Counted from the stretch's first letter, positions 25,667 through 35,221 are shown. The stretch is 64,000 bases of DNA from UBA4465 sp002292365 (GCA_943788615.1 CALSQY010000001.1:1240001-1304000); one strand, 5' to 3'. Translations and numbers: made by a program. Notes: generated from the sequence alone by a model not told the origin.

Positions 25667-26647
25667 TTATTTTACCTTGTTGAGAGAATAAAAATAGCGT
25701 TGGATACCCACTGTGAAAATAGGATATAATCGGATATAAGAAGTATTTAAGATATTCGTTCCTGCCGAGAGGTCAATGCGTAGATTAGAAGAGATTACTT
25801 TTTGTATGCCCGGATGAATTTCTACATAATATCCATTGGTAAGACCCTCGGTTTGAACCTCCAATATGGATCCTTCTTGGGAAACAACTGCGGTTTCGTA
25901 TGATTTCCCATTTAATTCTAGATAGACATTCCAATTTGTTTGTTCATAACTGGTATATTTTTTTGGATAGAGCAAATAGCCAAAGGACAAATTATATTCA
26001 AAAGACCTCCCGTATTCAATCGTTGTATTCGTAGTGGCCGCACTTCCGGAAAAGAGGGGTAAGCGTTCACTGTAGGCACCTGGGAGGGTAAAACCGGTAG
26101 TCAATGAAACAGCAAATCGTTTTATTAGATAGGTGACGATCAGTCCTCCTCCATAGCCTTTCGTATCGTCTAGGAGATTAGGTTCAGCTTCATCATGGGC
26201 ATTTGAAACATTAGACCACTGACCAAAAGCAGCTACTCTTAAATGTTCATTGGCATCATCAAATGTTAAGAATCGATATTTGGTGTAGAGGTGAAACCCA
26301 TTAAAACTCAGTGGATAGGTGACTCCTTTTTGTGTTTGTTGAGGATAATAAATAGTTTGACCACCACTGTGCCTGTGGGTGATAAAATCGTTGGGTAAAT
26401 TAGCTCCGTGATGGTTAGAAAAAGAGGTAGTTAGATAGAATGAAAGTTTGGGTGTTACCCCATACATCCATCTGAGTGCAAACATATTTCGCCGGACATC
26501 TATTTCGGTAAAGGAGTTACCAAATAATCGTATCCCCAAAACTCCCTTAGGGGTATTACTGGCAGATTCATTGTGAATAAATAATTCTTGAGCCATTGTC
26601 AGATGCACGCCATAGAAAAAGAGAATGATCCCAACAAAACTTTTCAT
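25667..26647 (-). CDS. Outer-membrane beta-barrel protein, cotranscribed with HMA protein
   Basis: 326 residues with a signal peptide ending near TMAQE. The mature sequence is a run of alternating amphipathic strands with aromatic girdle residues (for example LFGNSFTEIDVRRN, FHLYTKYRFLTF) and ends in IQRYFYSLNKVK. It resembles transporter-like or porin-like outer-membrane proteins of Bacteroidota found with copper genes. The start overlaps the upstream HMA gene stop by 4 bp. Role in metal export or sensing is inferred only from this pairing. Confidence 0.65.
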   Translation of the reverse strand: MKSFVGIILFFYGVHLTMAQELFIHNESASNTPKGVLGIRLFGNSFTEIDVRRNMFALRWMYGVTPKLSFYLTTSFSNHHGANLPNDFITHRHSGGQTIYYPQQTQKGVTYPLSFNGFHLYTKYRFLTFDDANEHLRVAAFGQWSNVSNAHDEAEPNLLDDTKGYGGGLIVTYLIKRFAVSLTTGFTLPGAYSERLPLFSGSAATTNTTIEYGRSFEYNLSFGYLLYPKKYTSYEQTNWNVYLELNGKSYETAVVSQEGSILEVQTEGLTNGYYVEIHPGIQKVISSNLRIDLSAGTNILNTSYIRLYPIFTVGIQRYFYSLNKVK

Positions 26648-27171
26648 AAGGTCACAGAATAATACTCATTTTGGCCACATCCCTTATTTTTGGCTGCTGA
26701 AAGTTGAGCCTCCCATTTTTTCAGTTCAGTCCGAGAAAGGAAATTTGTACCAATAAACTTCAAGACCGTCTCTCCTTTCAATTGGGGTTGACTTACCTCT
26801 AAAAAATGATAGGTCTCATAGGCATAATTCCAGCAAGTATGGGTATCGATGGGCTGCTCTTTAAAATCAAACAATGCATTTAAATAAGCTACGGAAAACC
26901 CGGCATCAATCACTGCTTGGGCAACTTTATCGATAGATACATACATTCCCTCACGGAAGAATATTTCACTGCGGTTACTGTTCAAGTCCATCTCGATCCG
27001 ATCAATAAAGTCTAACTTAACCAAACTCATTTCTACCGATCTCGAACACATCGAACAAGTGAGTCCATCGATACCCATTTCAACCGACTTAAATTGGCCT
27101 TGAGCGATCCCGGGTAAATAGATGACAAAGTATAGTATGAGCCATTTGTGATTACCTTTTTTTAATATCAT
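26644..27171 (-). CDS. Periplasmic heavy-metal-associated (HMA) domain protein
   Basis: 175 residues. A signal peptide (ending near GIAQGQ) is followed by an HMA domain at about residues 28-95 with the metal site GLTCSMCSRS, and then a C-terminal extension with isolated cysteines (DTHTCWNYAYE, KNKGCGQ). This is an exported copper-chaperone-like protein. It overlaps the outer-membrane barrel gene by 4 bp and is the upstream gene of that operon. Metal identity is unknown. Confidence 0.78.
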   Translation of the reverse strand: MILKKGNHKWLILYFVIYLPGIAQGQFKSVEMGIDGLTCSMCSRSVEMSLVKLDFIDRIEMDLNSNRSEIFFREGMYVSIDKVAQAVIDAGFSVAYLNALFDFKEQPIDTHTCWNYAYETYHFLEVSQPQLKGETVLKFIGTNFLSRTELKKWEAQLSAAKNKGCGQNEYYSVTL

Positions 27172-27258
27172 AATTGTAAAATTAATCTTGCACGGATGAA
27201 TATTCTCACTTAAATGAATAGATTTTTAAGTGAATGGAAAATTTGCTATTTTTATTTA

Positions 27259-27429
27259 ATGAAAAAAATTGTTTTTATATCAGGTGCTTTGTTTAGTTCA
27301 TTGACTTTACTTTCTGTTCTTTTTAAAATGCTACATCTTCAAGGCGCTACTTTTTTGTTGACTGCTGGCCTTCTGGGTCTGGCCTTGGTTTTTATTCCCA
27401 CTTTTTCGATATATAAATACCGTCAGTGA
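27259..27429 (+). CDS. Small two-helix membrane protein (GldL N-terminal-like)
   Basis: 56 residues starting at ATG 27259 (MKKIVFISGALF). It has two hydrophobic helices separated by KMLHLQGA, a pattern like the N-terminal membrane hairpin of the gliding/T9SS motor protein GldL and its many small Bacteroidota paralogues. It is too short for a motor stator; function unknown. A longer in-frame start at 27214 is possible but adds a poor N-terminus. Confidence 0.55.
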   Translation: MKKIVFISGALFSSLTLLSVLFKMLHLQGATFLLTAGLLGLALVFIPTFSIYKYRQ

Positions 27430-27506
27430 CTGGAGGAACTGAGCTAACAGTCTATTTCACTGAGGACTGCTGAGTGCCAATGAAGGCAGGTCCATGGGTA
27501 AGCGTT

Positions 27507-27974
27507 TTAAGACAAGTGTTTTTCTTTAAGTGTGAGAATCAGGACTTTTATGGAGCGATTTAAAATTTCAAATACCCCTTCGAATCCATCATGTTGTCCA
27601 TAATAAGGATCGGGCACATCACCGTTTTTTTCTAAGGGGTCAAAATCTCTCATCTTGATGAGTACAGAACCCACGGGGCTCATATTTTGTAAGTGTAGAA
27701 AGTTTTGGTGATCCATAGCAATCAGGTAATCATAGCGGTCTATATCTGTAGCATTTACTTGATGGGCTTGGTTTTCAAATAAAATGCCGTGACCTTTTAA
27801 AGTAGATAGGGTTCTGGAATCGGGTGGAGCCCCTATATGGTAACTTGCGGTTCCTGCTGATTGAGCCTTGAAATGATCCTCGAGTTGGGCCTCTTTTATT
27901 TGATGTTCAAAAATAGCCTGGGCCATTGGAGATCGACAAATATTACCTAGGCAAACAAAAAGCACTTTAACCAT
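27507..27974 (-). CDS. Low-molecular-weight protein-tyrosine phosphatase
   Basis: 155 residues. The phosphate loop with the nucleophile Cys and the CX5R signature is at the N-terminus (VCLGNICRSP), and the general acid Asp is in DPYYG near residue 122, so the enzyme looks active. It is a single gene on the minus strand. It may dephosphorylate tyrosine kinases of exopolysaccharide export, but no such genes are nearby. Confidence 0.92.
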   Translation of the reverse strand: MVKVLFVCLGNICRSPMAQAIFEHQIKEAQLEDHFKAQSAGTASYHIGAPPDSRTLSTLKGHGILFENQAHQVNATDIDRYDYLIAMDHQNFLHLQNMSPVGSVLIKMRDFDPLEKNGDVPDPYYGQHDGFEGVFEILNRSIKVLILTLKEKHLS

Positions 27975-28091
27975 AATTTTTTTAATTTAAATGAAACAAC
28001 CTTAATAATCAATTTAATTTTGATGAATCGGCCGGTAAATAAAATGGATATTACTTCTTGAGTTGATTTTCTTTTTGTTTTTTTGTTATAT

Positions 28092-28568
28092 ATGACGGGA
28101 GATGAACAATTATTTTTTAATGCCATAAGATCAGGAAATTTGGCCAATGTGGAACAACAGCTTACTGACCAACCACATCTCATAAATGCTAAGGATGATC
28201 GGGGTTCTAGTCCTTTGATATTGGCTTCCTATTACGACCATATAGATCTAACAGAGACCTTGATTCAAGCAGGTGCAAAGGTTAACTTCAAAGATGCTTC
28301 GGGCAATACCGCTTTGATGGGAGTTTGTTTTAAGGGCGGTGTGGAATTGGCTGAAGTATTGATCAACGAGGGAGCGGATGTAAATTTGACCAATGCCATG
28401 GGCGCTTCAGCCCTCATCTTTGCAGCCATGTTCAACAGAAAGAACATGGTTGAGTTATTGCTAGAAAATCAGGCAGATAAAACCATTCAAGATGCCAAAG
28501 GGATGACTGCGCTAGCCCATGCGGAAGTCAAAAAAGCCTCAGAAATAGTCAAATTACTTCAGATTTGA
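28092..28568 (+). CDS. Ankyrin-repeat protein
   Basis: 158-residue cytoplasmic protein of about four ankyrin repeats, seen as GSSPLILASYYDH, GNTALMGVCFKGG, GASALIFAAMFNR and GMTALAHAEVKKA. It starts at ATG 28092 (MTGDEQLFF). Ankyrin proteins act as protein-binding scaffolds; in bacteria they are sometimes linked with peroxide resistance, but katG is several genes away here. The partner is unknown. Confidence 0.88.
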   Translation: MTGDEQLFFNAIRSGNLANVEQQLTDQPHLINAKDDRGSSPLILASYYDHIDLTETLIQAGAKVNFKDASGNTALMGVCFKGGVELAEVLINEGADVNLTNAMGASALIFAAMFNRKNMVELLLENQADKTIQDAKGMTALAHAEVKKASEIVKLLQI

Positions 28569-28675
28569 ATTATAAAAATGGGCACGTGTATTTTGCCTTT
28601 TTTACTTCTATCAATTCAAAATCTTGAAACCAAGATTTTCTTCAACGTCATTTTTGTTCTAGCTTCGCTGCTGAA

Positions 28676-29920
28676 GTGAAATTATTATACGATTTAACGA
28701 TATACATTTATTTTTTCTTGTTGAGGTGCGTAGCCCCTTTCAATGAGAAGGCTTCCGCTTTTCTTTCGGGTCGTCAGCATTTCTTTTGGCTGGAGATTCC
28801 AGAAAAGGACTCTCAAACTATGAGGTACTGGTTCCATGTGTCATCACTTGGAGAATTTGAGCAATGCCGACCCGTCATAGAGGCCCTTAAAAAAGAGCAG
28901 CTTCCTATTGAAATTATCTTGACTTTTTTTTCGCCCTCTGGGTATGAAGTTCAAAAAAATTATGAGAAGGCTGATTGGGTTGGCTATATACCCATAGACC
29001 AATACCCATTGGCTTTTCAATTTATTCAACAAATAAACCCTGATCAGGCGATTTTCGTAAAGTATGAATTTTGGCTCAATCACCTCCAAGCCTGCTTTGA
29101 TCTTCAAATACCTGTCGTTTTCTTTTCAGTCATTTTTAGAACCAACCATATCTATTTTGGTATCGCTCGTAAGTTGTATGAAAAGTATTTTAGATCGGTG
29201 ACCCAATTTTTTGTTCAAGATCAGAAATCTGCAGATTTACTACTTCAACTAGGGGTAAGTCAGGTTAATGTGGTAGGAGATACGCGTTTTGATCGGGTGA
29301 TAACCATAGCCGACCAAGCCAAGTCATTACCTTTGATCGAACGCTTTGCTCAGCAAGAGCAGGTATGGGTGTTGGGCAGTGTGTGGCCGGCCGATATGGA
29401 TGTTTTGTCGTCTTTCATTCTGAAAGAAGCAGCTAAGAACACCCAATTTATCTTGGCACCTCACAGTATCAGTGCTGACAGCATTGATTATTTTCAAAAA
29501 CGCTTTCCAAAAGCGATCCGCTATTCCCAGATTGCTGATAGGGTCGATTTGAAGGAGTCGAGCATATTGATTTTAGACACAATAGGGCTCTTGTCAGCGA
29601 CCTATAAGTATGCCAACTATGCCTATGTGGGAGGGGCCTTTGGCGCAGGTTTACACAATACGATCGAGGCTGCTGTGTTTGGGATTCCCATTTTCTTTGG
29701 TCGCAGTCCTCGAAACCTTAAATTTAATGAATGCCAAGAATTGATTTTTGAAGGGGCAGCTTTTGATTTTGATGATTTACCAGAGTTTATGTCTCATTTC
29801 GAGTTACTTAATTCAGATCCATTAAATCATCAAAAAGCCGCAGATGCGGCATTTACCTATACGCGTTCCCGCCAGGGGGCAACAGCGCGTATTGTTGACT
29901 ATATAACGAAAAGATTTTAA
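28676..29920 (+). CDS. waaA: 3-deoxy-D-manno-octulosonic acid transferase
   Basis: 414-residue membrane-associated GT30 glycosyltransferase (KdtA/WaaA) that adds Kdo to lipid A precursor in LPS assembly. An N-terminal hydrophobic anchor (residues 5-20) is followed by the signature HVSSLGEFEQCRPVIE, which includes the catalytic Glu. The C-terminal domain shows AYVGGAFGAGLHNTIEAA, the CMP-Kdo binding region. The start is GTG at 28676. RsgA begins immediately after its stop, so the two are cotranscribed. Confidence 0.93.
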   Translation: MKLLYDLTIYIYFFLLRCVAPFNEKASAFLSGRQHFFWLEIPEKDSQTMRYWFHVSSLGEFEQCRPVIEALKKEQLPIEIILTFFSPSGYEVQKNYEKADWVGYIPIDQYPLAFQFIQQINPDQAIFVKYEFWLNHLQACFDLQIPVVFFSVIFRTNHIYFGIARKLYEKYFRSVTQFFVQDQKSADLLLQLGVSQVNVVGDTRFDRVITIADQAKSLPLIERFAQQEQVWVLGSVWPADMDVLSSFILKEAAKNTQFILAPHSISADSIDYFQKRFPKAIRYSQIADRVDLKESSILILDTIGLLSATYKYANYAYVGGAFGAGLHNTIEAAVFGIPIFFGRSPRNLKFNECQELIFEGAAFDFDDLPEFMSHFELLNSDPLNHQKAADAAFTYTRSRQGATARIVDYITKRF

Positions 29921-30832
29921 GTGGACGGAGTCATTATCAAATCAACAGGTTCTTGGTATTTAGTGCGCTTGCAGGATGGCAAAGAAGTGAAGGCCCGACT
30001 ACTTGGTAGATTCAAACTTGAAAATAAAAAGATTTCTAATCCCATTGCGGTAGGGGATAAAGTTGAACTGCTTCCTGAAGCTGAAAATTTCATCATTGAG
30101 GTCATTACACCTAGAAAAAACTACATCGTCAGAAAGTCACCTAAAAAGAAACATTTCGCACACATGATCGCAGCCAATGTAGACCAGGCTGTTTTGATTG
30201 CGTCTCAAAAACGACCGAGGACCAGTTTAGGTTTCATTGATCGTTTTCTAGTGACTTTGGAGGCTTTTCGAATACCTGGTTATCTCTTGATTAATAAGTC
30301 TGATTTGTATTCAAAAGAAGAGCAAGTGGCATTGCGAGGCATTATGGAATTATATGAATCCATCGGTTATCAAACGATGATGACTTCTTTTATCGAGGGG
30401 TTGCCGGATCGAGTAGGAGATTGGCTTCAAGCTAAAACCACACTGTTATCAGGTCATTCAGGTTCTGGAAAATCTACTTTGATCAATCTATTACAACCTA
30501 ATGCCCATCAACAAATTGGTGAAATTTCAGATTTTGCCGATAAAGGGGTGCACACGACTACTTTTGCTGAAATGTTTTCACTCGATGCTGATACACATGT
30601 CATTGATACTCCGGGTATAAAAGAATTGGGACTGGCCGAAATTACGGCTGAAGAATTATCTCATTATTTCCCTGAAATGAGGAACCTAATGGGCCAATGT
30701 AAATTCAATAATTGCCGGCATGTAGATGAGCCCTCCTGTGCAGTACAGGAAGCTGTACAATCAGGTCATATTGCCTTGAGTAGATTTGAAAGTTATTTAA
30801 GCATGATGCAAGAGGATGACAATAGGCGCTAA
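29921..30832 (+). CDS. rsgA: Ribosome small-subunit-dependent GTPase RsgA
   Basis: 303-residue circularly permuted GTPase that helps mature the 30S subunit. Order: N-terminal OB fold (1-65), then G4 (INKSD), G1 (GHSGSGKST), G3 (DTPGIKELG) and the C-terminal zinc site CKFNNCRHVDEPSC. The length is typical. The start is a GTG directly abutting the waaA stop. Confidence 0.96.
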   Translation: MDGVIIKSTGSWYLVRLQDGKEVKARLLGRFKLENKKISNPIAVGDKVELLPEAENFIIEVITPRKNYIVRKSPKKKHFAHMIAANVDQAVLIASQKRPRTSLGFIDRFLVTLEAFRIPGYLLINKSDLYSKEEQVALRGIMELYESIGYQTMMTSFIEGLPDRVGDWLQAKTTLLSGHSGSGKSTLINLLQPNAHQQIGEISDFADKGVHTTTFAEMFSLDADTHVIDTPGIKELGLAEITAEELSHYFPEMRNLMGQCKFNNCRHVDEPSCAVQEAVQSGHIALSRFESYLSMMQEDDNRR

Positions 30833-31032
30833 TGGTTAAAATAAAAGATATGATGACCTATATTGATTTGGATGTACAAAGTAGACATTAAATTTTCGGT
30901 GATTTTTTCAGACATTGTGACCGTTTCCTTGCCAGTGCACAGCTGTCTCCTTTATACTAACGCGAGATTGACAAATTTTGATTGACCTGTTCAAATAATT
31001 TACAAAGACTTCTTAAGGGATCTAATTGACTG

Positions 31033-32204
31033 TTATTGGGAAGCAGCAACGATAGTAGTGGCAATATCAGCAAAGTCCCAGCTGAGGTCATTGCGGTTGA
31101 GCAATCTAAAATTACCCCCATCATCCCATAAATGGTCAGCAGTCTTCGTGCGGCAGCTTCTTGTGCATAGAAGTCGGCATAATTAATCCTACTTTGCAAG
31201 GTGTTGGCTTCTATGGTGCCCCATTCTCCCAATATCACGGGTCTATTCCGCTCGATGATCCATTTTTGTTTGATTTTGTCCAATTCAGCGGTCAGTTCAG
31301 ATTTATCCCTTGCGGATCCCCAAGTGACGGCAGCTTCTCCGGCAAATTGCCAAGGAAAATAGCTATGTAAAGAAATGATTATTTTCTCATCATCATTGGG
31401 GATGGTCAATTCTTCCATCGCAATGGGAATGGTACTTTCAGCCCAGAATGTGATCATGATGTGCCTCTTTTCGTTATTTCCGCCCGTGGCTCTAATGGCA
31501 TCTACGGCTGCTTTGTGAAAACCGTTTATATAGTCACGGCCCTCAGAGTTTCCCCCAGACCATTCCTCAGTAATACCTTCAATTCGGGGCTCATTCAGGG
31601 TTTCAAAAATTAATGAATTGTTATAATCTTGAAAGAAGTTGGCTACTTGGGTCCAAAGAGTACTCAATCTATCTGCACTCTCTTGTGCTTCTGAAGCCAT
31701 TGGTTTTATCCAGCTATTGTCATGATGCACGTCAATTATGACATACATTTTATTTTGAAAACCAAAATTTACTACTCTTTTTATTTCTGTGAGATAATAA
31801 GGATCGATTTTGTAAGGGTCCAGTTCAACTTGATTTGGACCCTACGTGATGGGTATTCTTAATGTTGAAAATCCCATAGCTTTTACCTCGTCAATCATCG
31901 CCTTAGAGGGAATGGGATTGCCCCAATAGGTTTTGTCTTTTGATTCTACATCAAAGCTATTTCCTGAATTCCAACCTACCACCATTTCGGCAACCAAATC
32001 AAAGGAGCTGATATCACGAGCCGTTCCAATTCCTGGCTTTTGTGCTTCCGCTTCCTCAGATATTTGCTCTGTGGATTCCTTTGGATCAAGAGATTCATTT
32101 TCGTTATTGCAGGCTGTGAATTGCAGTAAGAATAAAAATGAAAGCATGGGAATGAATAATGATTTTGGATCAAACGTATTTTGAAAAAAAATAAACGAGT
32201 TCAT
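31033..32204 (-). pseudogene. GH5 cellulase/endoglucanase lipoprotein, disrupted
   Basis: Remnant of a secreted glycoside hydrolase family 5 enzyme. A lipoprotein signal (LQFTAC) is followed by the GH5 start region (VVGWNSGNSFDVE, GFSTLRIPIT). There an in-frame TAG at 31842-31844 stands where a Trp codon (TGG) would be expected; the same frame then resumes with GPNQVELDPY and YVIIDVHHD, the acid/base Glu in ETLNEP and the nucleophile in VILGEWG. Near 31128 one base appears lost, since the other frame supplies the expected C-terminus WDDGGNFRLLNRNDLSW and stops at 31033. Repairing both would give about 390 residues. Two independent lesions make a true pseudogene likely. Confidence 0.85.
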
Positions 32205-32589
32205 ATTTTTTTATGAATTTTACTAGAGTCTTTTTACAGTGATATTCTATTTAAGTTAAATTACCATTTTAGTAAGGGATAAATAATATTAGTTTCTGAA
32301 AACATCATATTATGTAATAAACAATTAAATTTTTGATTTTAAATAGGAACTTAGTTAATCATTTTTTTTAATACATTTATTTTGGTGATAAAGAAAAAAT
32401 TGCCACTTATACCAATCGATAGTCAATCGATATGATTTCAGCTTTTGAATAATAGTTTACTTGGCCTACCGCATTTTTACTATTTCTCAATGAAGGTTTT
32501 TATGGAGCAAGATCCATTCCTTAAGATTTTAGGTCTGATCTTTTTATTTCGAATAATGCGGTGTTTATTTGCTCGTCAACCTTTCCTCT
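32205..32589. other. Gene-free AT-rich interval
   Basis: About 385 bp between the GH5 pseudogene and the TPR-like gene. I see only AT-rich sequence and a short repeat of ATCGAT; no credible RNA gene, ORF, terminator or full promoter match. Confidence 0.5.
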
Positions 32590-33717
32590 ATGCATCTTAT
32601 TAAAGTTTTTTTTATTGCCTTATTTTTTCACGTAACCTTTCAAGCGAACAGTCAATATGGCTTATTTGATCATCCTGAAGCCATGAAGTTAGTGAGTCAA
32701 GGAACTGAAAAGATCTATAAACTTGATGTGGATTCAGCTTTGTATTATATAAGGAAGCTACATAAATTAATACCTAATCATCCTGTGGTTCCTTCAATGG
32801 AGGCTTTTTTAATTCAATGGGAAAATATACCCATCATAGAAGGACCAACATTTGTAAGATTCGAAGCCAAACTCAGAGAAGCGATTGCAGCAGCCGAAAA
32901 TCTTAATCCTTTAGACCCCTATGATGAAGAGTCCGTTTTTTTTGAATTGGCTACTCGGGGACTGCTAGCAGAACATTATGCTGAAAACAAAAAGTATTTC
33001 GAGGCCATTAATGAAGCCAATAAAATGTACGGTTTGATTAAAAAAGGGTTTGACTTAGTTGACGATAATCCAGAGTTTTTATTTACAACGGGGCTTTACA
33101 ATTATTTTAGAATAATGTATCCTGAGAGGCATCCCATTTATGCCCCTGTAGCTATTTTTTTTAAAAAAGGAGATAAAGAGTTGGGACTAGAACAGATGGT
33201 CATGTCCACCGAGATAGCCATAATTTCTCAGATCGAGGCCTCTGTTTATCTGTCCTATATCTATTTGCGTTATGAGCAAACCCCGGAAAAAGCACTTATC
33301 TTACTTCAAGGTCTGGTCAAAAAATATCCAAATAATTACTATCTTTTATCCAAATTTTTGGAAGCTGCTTACGCTACGCGGCAATACGATCAAATCATGC
33401 CTTGGATGGTTGATACGCTAATCAATACAGATCGAACATATTATAAAATGATAGGTTACATCTTCAGAGCCACTTATCTTGAATTTGTAGAGAAAGAGAC
33501 AAAAGAGGCCTATATTTATTATGGAATGGGAGTGGGAATTGGTAATGAAATATTAAATCACGGGGAATACTTTAAAAGTGTAGGCTATTTAGGCCTTGGA
33601 CGACTCAGTCAACAATTTGGCAATGTAAATACAGCTAAATCCTATTATAATTTATGTTTGAAGTATGCCGAAACTGAGGATATTGAAAAGGCAGCTCATT
33701 TGGGCTTAAAGCTATGA
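32590..33717 (+). CDS. Exported TPR-like protein, function unknown
   Basis: 375 residues starting at ATG 32590 (HLIKVFFIALFF), which gives a signal peptide ending near ANSQ. The mature part is all-helical with TPR-like units: residues 25-60 (ALYYIRKLHKLIPNHP), a middle region and C-terminal units (YLGLGRLSQQFGNVNTAKSYYNLCLKYA). A periplasmic or surface scaffold is likely. The stop overlaps the start of the decayed YigZ gene. Confidence 0.7.
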   Translation: MHLIKVFFIALFFHVTFQANSQYGLFDHPEAMKLVSQGTEKIYKLDVDSALYYIRKLHKLIPNHPVVPSMEAFLIQWENIPIIEGPTFVRFEAKLREAIAAAENLNPLDPYDEESVFFELATRGLLAEHYAENKKYFEAINEANKMYGLIKKGFDLVDDNPEFLFTTGLYNYFRIMYPERHPIYAPVAIFFKKGDKELGLEQMVMSTEIAIISQIEASVYLSYIYLRYEQTPEKALILLQGLVKKYPNNYYLLSKFLEAAYATRQYDQIMPWMVDTLINTDRTYYKMIGYIFRATYLEFVEKETKEAYIYYGMGVGIGNEILNHGEYFKSVGYLGLGRLSQQFGNVNTAKSYYNLCLKYAETEDIEKAAHLGLKL

Positions 33718-34279
33718 AATATCTATTGATTTCTAATCAAGGTGAAGGGTTATATAAAGAGAAGGGGGAGTAATTTTTAGTTTTGCCTATCTGCTTACTC
33801 ATGCGGGTCATACCAAAAGAACTTATAGATAAAATAAAGATCCTTCATTTTGGTGCCAATCATTGTTGTTATACTTATTCATATGGTTTAGAGTCACCAA
33901 TGTTAGGCATGCATGATGATGGAGAACCCAAGCACAGTACAGGAGATTCCATTTAGGTCAGATAAAGTCTTTCAATGTATCTAATGCCCTGGCCGTTGTA
34001 GTTAGTATTTTGGAGGGACTAAACTGGGAGAAGGGGGATTATCAAATGCTTATGGACAAGCGGTATTTGTGCCTTATATTGAAAAGGAGCGGTTTAAAAT
34101 TTTTTACGATTACAATTAAACTAGATTACTATTAGGTTTATTTAGATTATGGTACCGAGATTATAGAAAAGAAGTATTTAGAAAAATGTTGGATGCGGGT
34201 AGATGGTAAAAAGGAAGAAGCTATGGCATTTGAGGATCGCTTACGTCGTATATGCATTTCAATTAAACAAAGAAATTAA
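33714..34279 (+). pseudogene. YigZ/IMPACT (UPF0029) family protein, multiply disrupted
   Basis: Clear remains of the YigZ family spread over several frames. Frame A gives GEGLYKEKGE, a TAA where the family has Ser-Lys, then IKILHFGANHCCYTYSYG and HDDGEPKHSTGDSI, ending in TAG. The next frame gives GQIKSFNVSNALAVVVSI, and another gives FGGTKLGEGGLSNAYGQA. After further stops a last frame ends KKEEAMAFEDRLRRICISIK with TAA at 34277. At least two nonsense and two frameshift lesions make sequencing error an unlikely sole cause. Intact homologues are about 200 residues long and regulate translation. It converges on, and just overlaps, the cupin gene. Confidence 0.82.
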
Positions 34280-34617
34280 ATAAGGGAATCGCGGAGTTGC
34301 ATATAATCTTCTCTTGCGGGGGTAAAGGTGTCTATAACTGAACATGGTGTGAGTGCTTTCCCGGAGTGTAGCTCATTGGCATCAATGACCACGAGTTCTC
34401 CAGCATTGAATACTCTTGTTATGCCACTAATACACAATTCTAGTTGACCAGAAACTACATGCGTGGTTTGAGTATTTAGATGTTTATGTAGTGGTAAAAT
34501 AGAATCTTTATCTATATCCCAATATACGATGGTTAAGTCGCGAGTGTGTACCATACGGCCCATGAACCCATCCATAGGGGAGAGCACTTTTATTTTCTCA
34601 ATAGTATAGCTTTGCAT
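34276..34617 (-). CDS. Cupin-domain protein
   Basis: 113-residue single-domain cupin. The metal-binding first motif is visible as LPLHKHLNTQTTHVVSGQLEL and the second as NELHSGKAL. Such small cupins may be metal-dependent enzymes or sugar/ligand sensors; the substrate cannot be guessed. It is the last gene of a minus-strand run with the RNase D-like and NhaC genes, separated by 5 and 14 bp. Confidence 0.82.
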   Translation of the reverse strand: MQSYTIEKIKVLSPMDGFMGRMVHTRDLTIVYWDIDKDSILPLHKHLNTQTTHVVSGQLELCISGITRVFNAGELVVIDANELHSGKALTPCSVIDTFTPAREDYMQLRDSLI

Positions 34618-34622
34618 CTAGA

Positions 34623-35207
34623 TTAAATATATCCTTTTTTTAATAATAATACATACATTTCATAGCAGACCCAGGCGTCTGTAGCAGCATATTGCTGTTG
34701 ACCTTGAGTCAGCACTGTGTTTTCCCAGTTTGACACTTGCTGATTTTTTGAAACACGTTTCTCAAGAAGGATACCAACCAGATTTCTGATACCAATTTTT
34801 TCCACTCCTAGGGTAGGCACAAGATCATTTAAGTCGATACAGTTGTGTTGAGTAAAAGGCTTAATTTGTTTAAGTCCGACAAAATCATCGCGCATACCTA
34901 CTCCAATTTTCGTAATCTTACTAGATTCAAAAAGAGCAATAATATCATCATGAAGGCCTATTTTATTGATTCGAAATAAAAAGACTTCTGTAGCTGTGCT
35001 CAATTGAATCAATGCCGTTGAGTGGTATTGCCCTTTTTTAAAAGTGGGTTTTTTCTCTGTATCAAAACCGATTATGTCTTGACTACTTAATCTCTTGATA
35101 GCTAGAAACATTGATTTATGATCATTGATCACGTGAATGGGACCTTCGAATTTGATGAGGGGAAATTGTGCGATTTCCTCTTTGGTTATCGATAATGGAA
35201 AGGTCAT
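34623..35207 (-). CDS. RNase D-like 3'-5' exonuclease (DEDDy)
   Basis: 194-residue stand-alone exonuclease domain. The acidic residues of the DEDDy family are visible: Asp and Glu in IGFDTEKKP, Asp in HNCIDLNDL or MRDDFVG, and Tyr and Asp in QQYAATDAW. It lacks the HRDC domain of full RNase D, as common for the short Bacteroidota form. It could process RNA or DNA ends. Probably cotranscribed with nhaC upstream and the cupin gene downstream. Confidence 0.88.
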   Translation of the reverse strand: MTFPLSITKEEIAQFPLIKFEGPIHVINDHKSMFLAIKRLSSQDIIGFDTEKKPTFKKGQYHSTALIQLSTATEVFLFRINKIGLHDDIIALFESSKITKIGVGMRDDFVGLKQIKPFTQHNCIDLNDLVPTLGVEKIGIRNLVGILLEKRVSKNQQVSNWENTVLTQGQQQYAATDAWVCYEMYVLLLKKGYI

Positions 35208-35221
35208 AATGGACGATCTGG

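Noticed and set aside
32205..32589. Possible regulatory RNA in the AT-rich interval, with an ATCGAT repeat
   Set aside because: No stable stem, terminator or conserved riboswitch-like core could be found by eye.
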